Below are positions 8,841 to 17,241 of a DNA stretch of 64,000 nucleotides, one piece after another. The position numbers were made by a program, and so were the translations under genes. The notes under the pieces are model-generated. The model worked only from the letters and a program-made list of their open reading frames with translations. It was not told the DNA's origin and ran no database searches. The stretch covers positions 62,001 to 126,000 of the forward strand of contig DISJ01000012.1 in the NCBI GenBank assembly GCA_002421605.1, read 5' to 3'. Within the stretch, counting starts at the first letter, position 1. Every line of letters begins with the position of its first letter. This DNA comes from Rhodobacteraceae bacterium UBA6213 (GTDB lineage Bacteria > Pseudomonadota > Alphaproteobacteria > Rhodobacterales > Rhodobacteraceae).

Positions 8841-10237
8841 CCCAACACCTCTTGCCAGCGCGCTATTTGTGCGCGCACCTGATCGGGCGCGGTGCCGCCA
8901 TAGCTGCGCCGCGACGCGACCGAATTGTGCACCCCAAGCACCGCAAAGACCGATTCGGTGATTGCCGGATGCACCGCTTGCAGATCGCCAAGGCTAAGCG
9001 CGGGCAGATCGCAGCCCCTCGCCTCGGCCAGCGCCACGAGCGTGCCGGTAACATGGTGCGCATCGCGAAACGGCAGCCCCGCCTCGCGCACCAGCCAATC
9101 GGCCAGATCAGTCGCGGTGGAAAACCCGCTGGACGCCGCAGCTTCCAGGTTGGCGCGGTTGACGGTCAGATCGCCCAGCATCCCCGTCATTGCCGCCAAG
9201 GCCAGCATCAGCGTATCGGCGGCGTCAAAGACCTGTTCTTTGTCTTCCTGCATGTCTTTGGAATAGGCCAGCGGCAGCCCCTTCATCACGGTGAACAACG
9301 CCACCGTCGCCCCCAGAATCCGCCCGATCTTGGCGCGGATCAACTCTGCCGCGTCGGGGTTGCGCTTTTGCGGCATGATCGAGGAACCGGTGGACCAACG
9401 ATCAGACAGCGCCACAAAGCGGAACTGCGCCGAAGACCAGATCACCAACTCTTCCGCCAGCCGCGACAGGTGCATCGCGCAGATTGACGCGGCGGCCAGA
9501 AACTCCAGCGCGAAATCGCGGTCTGATACCGCATCAAGACTGTTCGCCATTGGCCGCGCAAACCCCAGCGTCGCCGCGGTCGCCTGCCGATCAATGGGAA
9601 ACGAGGTGCCAGCCAGCGCCGCAGCCCCTAGCGGGCATTCGTTCATCCGCGCGCGCGCATCGATAAAACGGCCACGGTCGCGCGCCAACATCTCGACATA
9701 GGCGAGCATGTGGTGGCCCCAGGTTACTGGCTGCGCGGTCTGCAAATGCGTAAAGCCCGGCATCACCCAGCCCGCCCCCGCCTCGGCCTGAGCCAGTGCG
9801 GCCTGCATCAGCGCCTCTAGCCCGCTGATCGCCGCATCGCACTGACCGCGCACCCAAAGGCGAAAGTCGGTTGCGACCTGATCGTTGCGGCTGCGCGCCG
9901 TGTGCAGCCGCCCAGCAGGCTCGCCAATAATCTCTTTCAGCCGCGCCTCGACGTTCATGTGAATATCTTCCAGCGCCGCGCGGAACGGGAATGTCCCCGC
10001 CTCGATCTCGTCCAGCACGGCCAGCAACCCCGCCCGGATCGCTTCGGCGTCAGCTTCAGAGATAATCCCTTGCGCGGCAAGCATTGCGGCATGTGCGCGG
10101 CTGCCTTGAATATCCTGTGCATAAAGGCGCTGGTCAAAACCGATCGAGGCGTTGATCGCCTCCATGATCGCATCTGGACCGGCAGAAAAGCGCCCGCCCC
10201 ACATTGCGTTCGATTGGGTTTCGGCAGAATCGGTCAT
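8837..10237 (-). CDS. argH: Argininosuccinate lyase
   Basis: Cleaves argininosuccinate to arginine and fumarate, the last step of arginine synthesis (466 residues, the usual length). The family signature GSSIMPQKRNPD lies near residue 280, and the N-terminal WGGRFS and the TARSRNDQ segment are present. The start at 10237 (MTDSAETQ) was chosen because the 21 upstream in-frame codons are unlike the family. It heads a same-strand run argH, two lipoproteins, lysA and the TIGR02302-type protein, with four-base overlaps at the first junctions. Confidence 0.97.
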   Translation of the reverse strand: MTDSAETQSNAMWGGRFSAGPDAIMEAINASIGFDQRLYAQDIQGSRAHAAMLAAQGIISEADAEAIRAGLLAVLDEIEAGTFPFRAALEDIHMNVEARLKEIIGEPAGRLHTARSRNDQVATDFRLWVRGQCDAAISGLEALMQAALAQAEAGAGWVMPGFTHLQTAQPVTWGHHMLAYVEMLARDRGRFIDARARMNECPLGAAALAGTSFPIDRQATAATLGFARPMANSLDAVSDRDFALEFLAAASICAMHLSRLAEELVIWSSAQFRFVALSDRWSTGSSIMPQKRNPDAAELIRAKIGRILGATVALFTVMKGLPLAYSKDMQEDKEQVFDAADTLMLALAAMTGMLGDLTVNRANLEAAASSGFSTATDLADWLVREAGLPFRDAHHVTGTLVALAEARGCDLPALSLGDLQAVHPAITESVFAVLGVHNSVASRRSYGGTAPDQVRAQIARWQEVLG

Positions 10238-10320
10238 CGGTGGGGCCTCGGCGCAATATCTGTTGCGCCGAGGCATACACGGCGCGGGGCGCACGCGCAA
10301 ATCCCGCGCGACTGTTTGTG

Positions 10321-10857
10321 CTAGGCGCGCGCCGCCAGCGCGCGGATCAGCGCCAACGCCTCGGGCGGTGGGCGCTGTTCAACCCTTCGATAGTCGGTGC
10401 AATCGGTTTTACGCGTCATCATTTTTTCACCGATCATCGTACGGCGCAGCTGTGCCGCGTCGCCGAACAGGTGCCATGCACTTAGCCTATCGCTAACCTC
10501 GCGCTCGCTCATCGAAACCTCGGCAGGCAGCTTTGCCCAAAGCGGCCAGAGGCAGAGCGCGACCTGGCTGGTTCGCGAGGGCCATCGGATCAGCCGCCCC
10601 TCAGGGTCAAACTGCCGCAGGGCACGCTCAACTTGCGTGAAGTCAGCGGCACCGCTTTGGGCGGGCGTGGCAAGCGATGCCTCAGCGCTTTGGCTGGCGC
10701 GAAAATGCTGATAGTTGCGCCAGCCCGCACCGCGCGCCAGCATGTTGAGCATCTCAAGATGGCCGGGTGATTGGGAATTTTGCGATAGCTGGCGCACCAG
10801 TGACCTGGCCAATGCGGAAATATCTGCAACCTCAAAGGAATATGCAGTTCGTGTCAT
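10321..10857 (-). CDS. DUF2087 domain protein
   Basis: A 178-residue soluble protein. The C-terminal two-thirds (about 75-165) matches the DUF2087 pattern: FDPEGRLIRWP, an SEREVSDRL helix, then an LRRTMI helix and a short basic strand ending in Tyr-Arg-Arg, a winged-helix-like layout. The N-terminal part contains LEMLNMLARGAGWRNYQHFRA-like residues, resembling a short motif I have seen in small bacterial proteins of unclear role. It lies 83 bases upstream of argH on the same strand and is divergent from the TlpA-like gene. DUF2087 proteins are often guessed to be DNA-binding; nothing here proves it. Confidence 0.7.
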   Translation of the reverse strand: MTRTAYSFEVADISALARSLVRQLSQNSQSPGHLEMLNMLARGAGWRNYQHFRASQSAEASLATPAQSGAADFTQVERALRQFDPEGRLIRWPSRTSQVALCLWPLWAKLPAEVSMSEREVSDRLSAWHLFGDAAQLRRTMIGEKMMTRKTDCTDYRRVEQRPPPEALALIRALAARA

Positions 10858-11128
10858 ATCGGTCCTCGTCTCGTGCCGGGGCCTTGGGGTCGATGGTCAC
10901 CGGCTTTCGACGCGGCACGGGGGACAAATATGACCCTTGTGCTTAGCTGCAGGTTTAGCTGGCCAGGTGGCCCGGTGACGCCTGGGTGAACTGCCGACCC
11001 CTGCGCAATTTGGCGCAAAAGGCCGCCTTGCTCAAGCCCTTCCTTGCCGCGCACGAGTTGGTGAGGTGGCTATCGCCGCGTTGGCAGACGCGTTAAATCC
11101 GATGTGCGCCCGCCCTAAGGAGAATGCC

Positions 11129-11695
11129 ATGTCCCTGCTTCGCTACATTGCCATCGCCGCGCTGTCGCTTACCGCAAGCGGCGCGTTTGCGCTTGACCTT
11201 GAACCGCTTCGGCAGGGCGACATGAAAAAACTCGCCGTGACTACACCCGCGGCACTTTTGCCCGAGGTGGTGCTTCTGGACGATACGGGCGCTGAACGCA
11301 GCATCGCAGACTGGCGCGGCAAGGTGCTGGTGGTGAACTTCTGGGCGACCTGGTGCGCAAGCTGCCGCATCGAAATGCCTTCGCTTGATCGGCTGCAGGG
11401 CGCCATGGGTGGCGATGATTTTCAGGTGCTGACCGTGGCCACAGGGCGCAATACGATGCCCGCGATTGATAAGTTTTTTGCCGAGGCGAATGTGACGCAA
11501 CTGCCAATCTTGCGCGATGAGCGCCAAAAGCTGTCGCGCGAATTGGGCATTCTGGGCTTGCCGGTGACGCTGATTATCGACCGCGAAGGGCGCGAGATCG
11601 GGCGGATGATCGGTGACACCGCTTGGGATGGCCCCGAAGCGCAGGCGTTGCTTGCCGCAGTGGTGGCCGAGGGCAAACCTGCGCCCACCAACTAA
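11129..11695 (+). CDS. TlpA/ResA-like periplasmic thiol-disulfide protein
   Basis: A 188-residue exported thioredoxin-fold protein. It has a signal peptide (about 1-22, ending near GAFA), then a TlpA/AhpC-like core with the redox motif WCASC (Cys76, Cys79) and the cis-proline region GLPVTLIID. The start at 11129 has an AAGGAG ribosome-binding site; upstream codons in frame look non-coding. The family reduces disulfides in the periplasm, commonly during cytochrome c or cytochrome oxidase assembly. In many alphaproteobacteria a TlpA-type gene faces argH, as here, with the DUF2087 gene lying between. Confidence 0.88.
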   Translation: MSLLRYIAIAALSLTASGAFALDLEPLRQGDMKKLAVTTPAALLPEVVLLDDTGAERSIADWRGKVLVVNFWATWCASCRIEMPSLDRLQGAMGGDDFQVLTVATGRNTMPAIDKFFAEANVTQLPILRDERQKLSRELGILGLPVTLIIDREGREIGRMIGDTAWDGPEAQALLAAVVAEGKPAPTN

Positions 11696-11735
11696 ACCGG
11701 CCGCCAAGGCCCCGGCTGCCGCCTAATCCTAAACC

Positions 11736-11897
11736 TCAGCCCGCAAAGTAGGTTGCCTGCGTCGTGGCGATATGCCCGAGTTGTTTGGCGTGGCGTGTTA
11801 CCGCTTCAGGGCGCGTCTTGGTGTCGGCGTGATAGCGATCAAGCTGGTCAAGTGTTACGGAAAGTTCGACTTGAAATTGCGCTACTGCCTCAGAGTG
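11736..11897 (-). pseudogene. Possible C-terminal remnant of a small protein
   Basis: In the 323-base gap between the TlpA-like gene and the EAL gene, one minus-strand frame stays open for 53 codons. It ends in a protein-like stretch (LDQLDRYHADTKTR, then KQLGHIATTQATYFAG and a stop). It has no ATG, GTG or TTG start after the upstream TAG at 11898-11900, so it is either a decayed gene end or chance. I do not recognise the protein. The rest of the gap shows nothing. Confidence 0.25.
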
Positions 11898-12018
11898 CTA
11901 AGCGCGGGGCCAATGGGCCGCCCTATGCAAATTTTGCGCAATTTGAATCAACCGTGCTTTTTTACTCGATCTTAGCGGCTTCGCGGCGAAATTGCGGCGA
12001 TGCACCTAGGAGGCGGTC

Positions 12019-12858
12019 ATGTATCAGCGCGATCTTCCACCGGTTGAGCCGATCGAACCGGGTCTGGTCAGCCCACTCGACCACGCCGTTGCGCTGCGCG
12101 ATCTTGAAACCATGACCATGGTGCGCCGGGCGGTCGAACGGCGTGATGTGGTGTTGGCGTTCCAACCCATCGTGCAATCGCCCCGCCTTGATCGCCCCGC
12201 CTTTTACGAAGGCCTGATTCGGCTGCTTGATGAAACCGGGCGGATCATTCCCGCCCGAGATTTCATCGAAACCATCGAAACCACCGAACTTGGCCGCAAG
12301 ATTGATTGCCTGTCGCTAGAAATGGGGCTGATCGCGCTGGCGGAAGACCCCGGGATCAGGCTGGCCATCAACATGTCGGCGCGCTCAATCGGCTATCCAA
12401 ATTGGATGAAAACCCTTAACCGCGGCCTTGCAATTGACGATACGGCGGCGGAGCGGTTGATTTTGGAAATCACCGAAAGCTCGGCAATGGTGATGCCCGA
12501 TCTCGTCTCGGTCTTCATGCAAGACCTGCAACAGCGCGGCGTTTCCTTTGCGCTTGATGATTTTGGCGCGGGTTTCACCTCCTTTCGCTATCTGCGCGAA
12601 TTCTTTTTCGACATCATCAAGATCGATGGTCAGTTCATTCGTGGTATCGCCGACAACGCTGACAATCAGGTGCTGACGCAGGCACTGATGTCGATCGCGC
12701 GGCACTTCGATATGTTCACGATCGCAGAATCGGTTGAAAGCGCGCGCGACGCGACATTTCTGCAAAGCATCGGCATCGATTGCATGCAGGGCTACTATTT
12801 CGGTGCGCCCACCATCCTGCCCCCATGGAAAGCGCCGGTAGCAGAGATGCGCGCCTGA
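12019..12858 (+). CDS. EAL-domain cyclic-di-GMP phosphodiesterase
   Basis: A 279-residue stand-alone EAL protein predicted to hydrolyse c-di-GMP to pGpG. Metal and catalytic positions look intact: EGLIR (Glu64, an EAL variant), Asn118 in INMSARS, the ILEITES glutamates (150-153), DDFG (Asp180, Asp181), Lys201 in IIKIDG and Glu237 in IAESVE. There is no GGDEF, PAS or receiver domain; about 40 residues precede the EAL domain. An AGGAGG ribosome-binding site sits before the ATG at 12019. Genes on either side are unrelated, so its signal input is unknown. Confidence 0.9.
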   Translation: MYQRDLPPVEPIEPGLVSPLDHAVALRDLETMTMVRRAVERRDVVLAFQPIVQSPRLDRPAFYEGLIRLLDETGRIIPARDFIETIETTELGRKIDCLSLEMGLIALAEDPGIRLAINMSARSIGYPNWMKTLNRGLAIDDTAAERLILEITESSAMVMPDLVSVFMQDLQQRGVSFALDDFGAGFTSFRYLREFFFDIIKIDGQFIRGIADNADNQVLTQALMSIARHFDMFTIAESVESARDATFLQSIGIDCMQGYYFGAPTILPPWKAPVAEMRA

Positions 12859-13012
12859 GGCGGAAAGTTGCGCAAGATTATTGCGCGCGGCGCAAGGCGC
12901 ACCACCATTGGGCTTGACCCGCCCACATCTTTGCGCATGCTGCACAGCGGCAAAGGGGCCTGCCAGACACAGTGCGCCCCGCAATCGGTTATCTGCAATC
13001 GAGGGGGGTTTC

Positions 13013-14188
13013 ATGACCAATGTCGTAATCGTTTCGGCGGCTCGCACAGCCGTTGGCAGCTTCAACGGCGCGTTCGCAAATACGCCCGCGCATGATCTGG
13101 GTGCCGCTGTGCTGGCCGAGGTGGTGGCCCGCGCCGGTATCGACAAGGCCGAGGTCAGCGAAACGATTCTTGGTCAGGTGCTAAGCGCCGGGCAAGGCCA
13201 GAACCCGGCGCGTCAGGCCCATATCAAAGCCGGCCTGCCGATCGAATCGGCAGCGTGGGGCATCAACCAGGTTTGCGGCTCGGGCCTGCGCGCGGTGGCG
13301 CTGGCGGCGCAGCACGTGCAACTGGGCGACGCGAGCATCGTGATCGCGGGCGGGCAAGAAAACATGTCGCTTTCGCCCCATGTCGCGCATCTGCGCGCCG
13401 GACAGAAGATGGGTGATCTGAATTTCATCGATTCGATGATCAGGGACGGTCTTTGGGATGCCTTCAACGGCTATCACATGGGCCAAACCGCCGAAAACGT
13501 TGCGCGCCAGTGGCAGATCAGCCGCGAAGAGCAAGACGTGTTCGCGCAGGCCAGCCAGAACAAGGCAGAAGCCGCGCAAAAAGCGGGCAAATTCGCCGAT
13601 GAGATCACACCCTTCACGGTCAAGACCCGCAAAGGCGATATCGTGGTCAGCGCCGATGAATACATCCGACACGGCGCCACGCTCGAATCGATGCAAAAGC
13701 TTCGCTCCGCGTTCATCAAGGATGGCACCGTGACCGCAGGCAACGCATCAGGCATCAACGATGGCGCCGCTGCCGTGCTGATCATGAGCGAGGCCGAAGC
13801 ACTGCGGCGCGGCCTGAAACCGCTGGCGCGCATCGCATCCTATGCCACCGCCGGGGTTGACCCTGCGATCATGGGGTGCGGCCCGATTCCCGCCAGCCGC
13901 AAGGCGCTGGAAAAAGCAGGCTGGAAAGCGGCCGATCTTGACCTGATCGAAGCCAACGAGGCATTCGCGGCGCAAGCCTGTGCAGTGAACAAGGACATGG
14001 GTTGGGATCTTGCGAAAGTGAACGTGAACGGCGGCGCCATCGCCATCGGCCACCCGATCGGCGCCTCGGGCGCGCGCATCCTCAATACGCTTTTGTTCGA
14101 AATGCAGCGTTCTGGCGCTAACAAGGGCCTTGCAACGCTTTGCATCGGCGGCGGCATGGGCGTTGCCATGTGCCTCGAGCGCGCCTGA
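13013..14188 (+). CDS. phaA: Acetyl-CoA acetyltransferase (beta-ketothiolase)
   Basis: Condenses two acetyl-CoA to acetoacetyl-CoA, the first step of polyhydroxybutyrate synthesis. It has 391 residues, the standard length. The catalytic triad is visible: Cys88 in VCGSG, His347 in GHPIG and Cys377 in LCIGGG. The ATG at 13013 follows a GAGGGGGG ribosome-binding site; an upstream in-frame start would add 44 unrelated residues. phaB follows, with a terminator between the two, so each may also have its own promoter. The polymerase gene phaC is not in the window. Confidence 0.95.
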   Translation: MTNVVIVSAARTAVGSFNGAFANTPAHDLGAAVLAEVVARAGIDKAEVSETILGQVLSAGQGQNPARQAHIKAGLPIESAAWGINQVCGSGLRAVALAAQHVQLGDASIVIAGGQENMSLSPHVAHLRAGQKMGDLNFIDSMIRDGLWDAFNGYHMGQTAENVARQWQISREEQDVFAQASQNKAEAAQKAGKFADEITPFTVKTRKGDIVVSADEYIRHGATLESMQKLRSAFIKDGTVTAGNASGINDGAAAVLIMSEAEALRRGLKPLARIASYATAGVDPAIMGCGPIPASRKALEKAGWKAADLDLIEANEAFAAQACAVNKDMGWDLAKVNVNGGAIAIGHPIGASGARILNTLLFEMQRSGANKGLATLCIGGGMGVAMCLERA

Positions 14189-14207
14189 TCTTTCAGCAAA
14201 CTCCGCC

Positions 14208-14244
14208 GAGGGCGCGCAACATTGTTGCGCGCCCTCTTTCTTTT
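14208..14244 (+). terminator. Rho-independent terminator after phaA
   Basis: A 12-13 bp perfect stem (GAGGGCGCGCAA paired with TTGCGCGCCCTC, loop of three to five bases) is followed by TTTCTTTT, 20 bases after the phaA stop. It is strong enough to end or attenuate the phaA transcript ahead of phaB. Confidence 0.85.
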
Positions 14245-14285
14245 CGGTAACAGGATTTCAATGGGGCTCGTTTTCGGGAGGGAAA

Positions 14286-15011
14286 ATGTCGAGGGTAGCA
14301 CTGGTAACCGGGGGCTCGCGTGGAATCGGCGCGGCGATTTCGGTGGCACTGAAAACCGCAGGCTACGAGGTAGCTGCAAACTACGCGGGTAATGACGAAG
14401 CGGCGGCCAAGTTTACTGCCGAAACCGGTATTCCTGCCTACAAATGGTCAGTAGCCGATTACGCGGCCTGTGCGGCGGGCATTGCCCGCGTCGAGGCTGA
14501 CCTCGGCCCGATCGATGTGTTGGTGAACAACGCAGGCATTACCCGCGACGCGATGTTTCACAAGATGACGCCCGAGATGTGGAAAGAAGTGATGGACACC
14601 AACCTATCGGGTCTTTTCAACATGACCCATCCAGTCTGGACCGGCATGCGTGATCGCAAGTTTGGCCGCGTCATCAACATCTCATCGATCAACGGCCAAA
14701 AAGGGCAGGCCGGGCAGACCAACTATTCCGCAGCCAAGGCTGGCGATCTTGGCTTTACCAAGGCGCTTGCCCAAGAAGGCGCGCGGGCGGGCATCACCGT
14801 AAACGCAATCTGCCCGGGCTATATTGGCACCGAAATGGTGCGTGCCATCGACCCCAAAGTTTTGGCCGAGCGGATCATTCCGCAGATACCCGTTGGTCGG
14901 CTAGGCGAGCCTGAGGAAATCGCGCGGTGCGTGGTGTTTTTGGCCGCGGATGATGCGGGCTTCATCACCGGTTCCACGCTTAGCGCCAACGGCGGGCAGT
15001 TCGTCGTCTGA
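14286..15011 (+). CDS. phaB: Acetoacetyl-CoA reductase
   Basis: NADPH-dependent short-chain dehydrogenase (241 residues) that reduces acetoacetyl-CoA to (R)-3-hydroxybutyryl-CoA, the PhaC substrate. Visible features are the nucleotide motif TGGSRGIG at the N-terminus, NNAGIT, the catalytic Ser of ISSINGQKGQ and the YxxxK in NYSAAKAG. The start at 14286 (MSRVALVTGG) places the Rossmann motif correctly and follows GGGAGGGAAA. It is adjacent to phaA, the usual PHB gene order, and its own terminator follows. Confidence 0.95.
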   Translation: MSRVALVTGGSRGIGAAISVALKTAGYEVAANYAGNDEAAAKFTAETGIPAYKWSVADYAACAAGIARVEADLGPIDVLVNNAGITRDAMFHKMTPEMWKEVMDTNLSGLFNMTHPVWTGMRDRKFGRVINISSINGQKGQAGQTNYSAAKAGDLGFTKALAQEGARAGITVNAICPGYIGTEMVRAIDPKVLAERIIPQIPVGRLGEPEEIARCVVFLAADDAGFITGSTLSANGGQFVV

Positions 15012-15032
15012 ACCACCCTTGGCAATTCCTGC

Positions 15033-15057
15033 AAAGGCCCGCATCTTGCGGGCCTTT
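15033..15057 (+). terminator. Rho-independent-like terminator after phaB
   Basis: An 11 bp perfect stem (AAAGGCCCGCA paired with TGCGGGCCTTT) with a TCT loop lies 21 bases after the phaB stop. The A and T ends of the stem provide a short T tract. It could work for the plus-strand transcript. Confidence 0.75.
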
Positions 15058-15074
15058 CGCTTGGGAGGCAGGGC

Positions 15075-15932
15075 GTGACGCGCAATCAGGCAACGGCAAC
15101 GGGATTTTCGGCGGTGGTGCTCTGGTCGCTGCTGGCGTTGTTCACGGTTGGCACCGCGCCGGTTCCGCCGCTTTTGCTCAATGCGCTCTGCTTTGGCATC
15201 GGCGGCGGCGCAGGCCTGGTCTGGCTTCTGGTTACGGACCGGATCGGCCAACTGCGCGCGGTGCCGTTGCGGGTCTATGCCTTCGGCACGGCGGGGCTTT
15301 TTGGCTATCACTTTCTTTACTTCAGCGCCTTGCGGACAGCGCCCCCCGCCGAGGCTGGGCTTATTGCCTACCTCTGGCCGCTTCTGATTGTGCTGCTATC
15401 CGCGTTTCTACCCGGCGAACGGCTGGCGCGTGGGCATGTGGCGGGCGCGGTTTTAGCCTTTGGCGGGGCTGCGCTGATTGTAGCGGCGGGGCGAGGCGTG
15501 GGCGGGGCGCTGCAATCGGGGCATATTCTGGCGCTGCTGTGCGCCTTCACATGGGCGGGCTATTCGCTGATCTCGCGGCGATTGGGCGCGGTTCCGACTG
15601 CGGCGGTCGTGGTGTTCTGCCTTGCTACGGCGGCGCTGTCATTGCCGGCGCATCTGATGCTGGAGGTAACCCGTTGGCCTGTGGGCGCGGCGGGCTGGGC
15701 CGCGGTAGTGGCACTTGGCCTCGGGCCGGTGGGGCTTGCGTTCTACACTTGGGATATTGGCGTCAAGCGCGGCGATATCCAACTGCTGGGCACCGCCGCC
15801 TATGCGGCTCCGTTACTTTCGACACTGGCGCTGGTGCTTGCGGGCGTTGCCGAGGCGCGTGCCACGCTGATCCTCGCGGCAGGATTGATTGCGGGCGGTG
15901 CAGCGCTGGCTGCGCGCGCCGCCCGAAATTAA
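15075..15932 (+). CDS. EamA/DMT-family transporter
   Basis: A 285-residue inner-membrane protein of the drug/metabolite transporter superfamily. It has about ten hydrophobic segments in two EamA repeats; the end of the first repeat (APPAEAGLIAYLWPLLIVLLS) and of the second (TAAYAAPLLSTL) are the typical family signatures. The start is GTG at 15075 with a GGGAGG ribosome-binding site. Such carriers export amino acids or other metabolites; the substrate cannot be deduced. It ends three bases before the convergent small YdcH-family gene. Confidence 0.85.
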   Translation: MTRNQATATGFSAVVLWSLLALFTVGTAPVPPLLLNALCFGIGGGAGLVWLLVTDRIGQLRAVPLRVYAFGTAGLFGYHFLYFSALRTAPPAEAGLIAYLWPLLIVLLSAFLPGERLARGHVAGAVLAFGGAALIVAAGRGVGGALQSGHILALLCAFTWAGYSLISRRLGAVPTAAVVVFCLATAALSLPAHLMLEVTRWPVGAAGWAAVVALGLGPVGLAFYTWDIGVKRGDIQLLGTAAYAAPLLSTLALVLAGVAEARATLILAAGLIAGGAALAARAARN

Positions 15933-15935
15933 GGC

Positions 15936-16103
15936 TTATTCGTGCGTAAGACGCTGAATTTCTTCCTTCAATTTCAATTTTTGTTTTTTCAGTTCGGCGA
16001 TTTCAAGGTCGCTGGAACCCGGGTGGCGCTGCGCCTCTTCGACTTCGGCCGAAAGCGCTTCGTGTTTCTTGCGCAACTCTTCGATATGGGCATCGACTGT
16101 CAT
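15936..16103 (-). CDS. YdcH-family (DUF465) small coiled-coil protein
   Basis: A 55-residue protein that is almost entirely charged alpha-helix. It reads MTVDAHIEELRKKHEALS, then a Pro-Gly break (residues 28-29), then a Lys-rich helix (LKKQKLKLKEEIQRL). Length, the helix-turn-helix hairpin and the DLEIAELKKQKL motif match the DUF465/YdcH family, widespread in proteobacteria and of unknown role. The ATG at 16103 is preceded by GGAGACGG. It is transcribed toward the EamA gene. Confidence 0.85.
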   Translation of the reverse strand: MTVDAHIEELRKKHEALSAEVEEAQRHPGSSDLEIAELKKQKLKLKEEIQRLTHE

Positions 16104-16193
16104 GGCCGTCTCCTTCTTCTGCTGGTCTTTGAATCGATTGCATCACATTCCGGCGGCGCTGTCACGCCCTGGCGCCAGCGCCGCGTAACGATT

Positions 16194-16973
16194 TCATGAT
16201 CGCCCACCCGGCACCGGCCAATCAAGCGACAAACCGTCGCGCAGGATCGCGCGAGCGGCGGTTGTAAGGTCTTCTCCATCGCGCAGATGCTGCGGTGCTG
16301 CATGTAGTTGAAACGGCGCAAGCAACCTGAAACGAGCGCGCCCACCTTTTCGAAACAGCACCAGCACCCGCCCCGCCTCGCGCCCTGCACGCGCGACAAT
16401 CGGGCGAACCATAACGCTTCCCGCGCCGGGCGGCAGGGCCGCCAGCGCATCAGGCAGCCGATCCGCACGCAGAATCACTGTCATCTGGCCGCCATCCAGC
16501 AGCCGCTTGCGCCCGGTTTGCAGCCAAAGCGCCAGGGGCGTTGCCCCCTCGCGTTGCGCGGTATCGCGCCCGGCATCGGCGGCGGCAGCGCCGGGATGGG
16601 CAAAATAGGGCGGATTGGCAAGCACATGGTCAAAGCGGCGCGCGCGCAGAAGTGCAGGTAGCGCGGCCAAATCGGCCTCGATAACCTCAAACTCCTGCCC
16701 GGCGCGCGCAGCATTCTGGCGTGCAAGTGTTGCGTAATCGGGTTGCAGTTCAAGCCCGGTCAACCGCACTCCCGCCACCCGCGCCCCAAGGCAAAGGCTG
16801 GCAGCGCCCGCACCGCACCCCAGCTCCAACACCGATTGGCCAGCCACCGCCGGACAAGCCGCAGCTAGGAGTACGGCATCCATCGCCGCGCGAAACCCGA
16901 AGCGCGGTTGCAAGATGCTGAGCTTGCCACCCAGAAACGCATCGTCAGATAGCGCATCGGTGGCAAACATCAT
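16194..16973 (-). CDS. tRNA1(Val) (adenine-N6)-methyltransferase-like enzyme
   Basis: A 259-residue class I SAM-dependent methyltransferase. The SAM-binding motif VLELGCGAGAASLCLG lies near residues 46-61, and the amino-methyltransferase signature NPPY sits in LANPPYFAHPG. The N-terminal FLGGKLSILQPRFGFRAAMDAVLLAA is typical of the TrmN6/YfiC family, which methylates A37 of tRNA-Val; the exact target here is inferred. The start overlaps the stop of the upstream DUF2007 gene (ATGA), indicating an operon. Confidence 0.82.
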   Translation of the reverse strand: MMFATDALSDDAFLGGKLSILQPRFGFRAAMDAVLLAAACPAVAGQSVLELGCGAGAASLCLGARVAGVRLTGLELQPDYATLARQNAARAGQEFEVIEADLAALPALLRARRFDHVLANPPYFAHPGAAAADAGRDTAQREGATPLALWLQTGRKRLLDGGQMTVILRADRLPDALAALPPGAGSVMVRPIVARAGREAGRVLVLFRKGGRARFRLLAPFQLHAAPQHLRDGEDLTTAARAILRDGLSLDWPVPGGRS

Positions 16974-17182
16974 GTATCGCCGATTTCGTTGTCGGCCAAA
17001 ACCTTGCGCGCCTGTTCCAGATCAGAGTCTGCAACCATCAGGCGGCGTGGCAATATGCCAATGCTACCTTCCAGTACGCTCATGTGGACGTCTAACTGAA
17101 ACGCCGTTATACCCTCGCCGTCGAGTAGGGCCGATGCGATTGCAAGTTTCACTGGGTCAGTGGTGCGTAAAAGCTCTTTCAT
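16970..17182 (-). CDS. DUF2007 putative signal-transducing protein
   Basis: A 70-residue protein starting MKELLRTTDPVKLAIASALL. It contains the DUF2007 core: a first strand, a helix with the pattern LLDGEGITAFQLD, then a GSIGILPRRLMVADSD segment and a last helix (LEQARKVLADNEIG). The fold resembles a small GlnB-like/ferredoxin-like unit; the 'signal transducing' name is only a database label. The start at 17182 was chosen over an upstream in-frame codon that would add 37 unrelated residues. It is coupled to the downstream methyltransferase gene and divergent from the polyprenyl synthase gene. Confidence 0.8.
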   Translation of the reverse strand: MKELLRTTDPVKLAIASALLDGEGITAFQLDVHMSVLEGSIGILPRRLMVADSDLEQARKVLADNEIGDT

Positions 17183-17241
17183 GCAAATAGACTTAGGCAC
17201 GAATCCTCGCCCTGTCGAGGCTGACCGGAAAGAGGGGGCTG

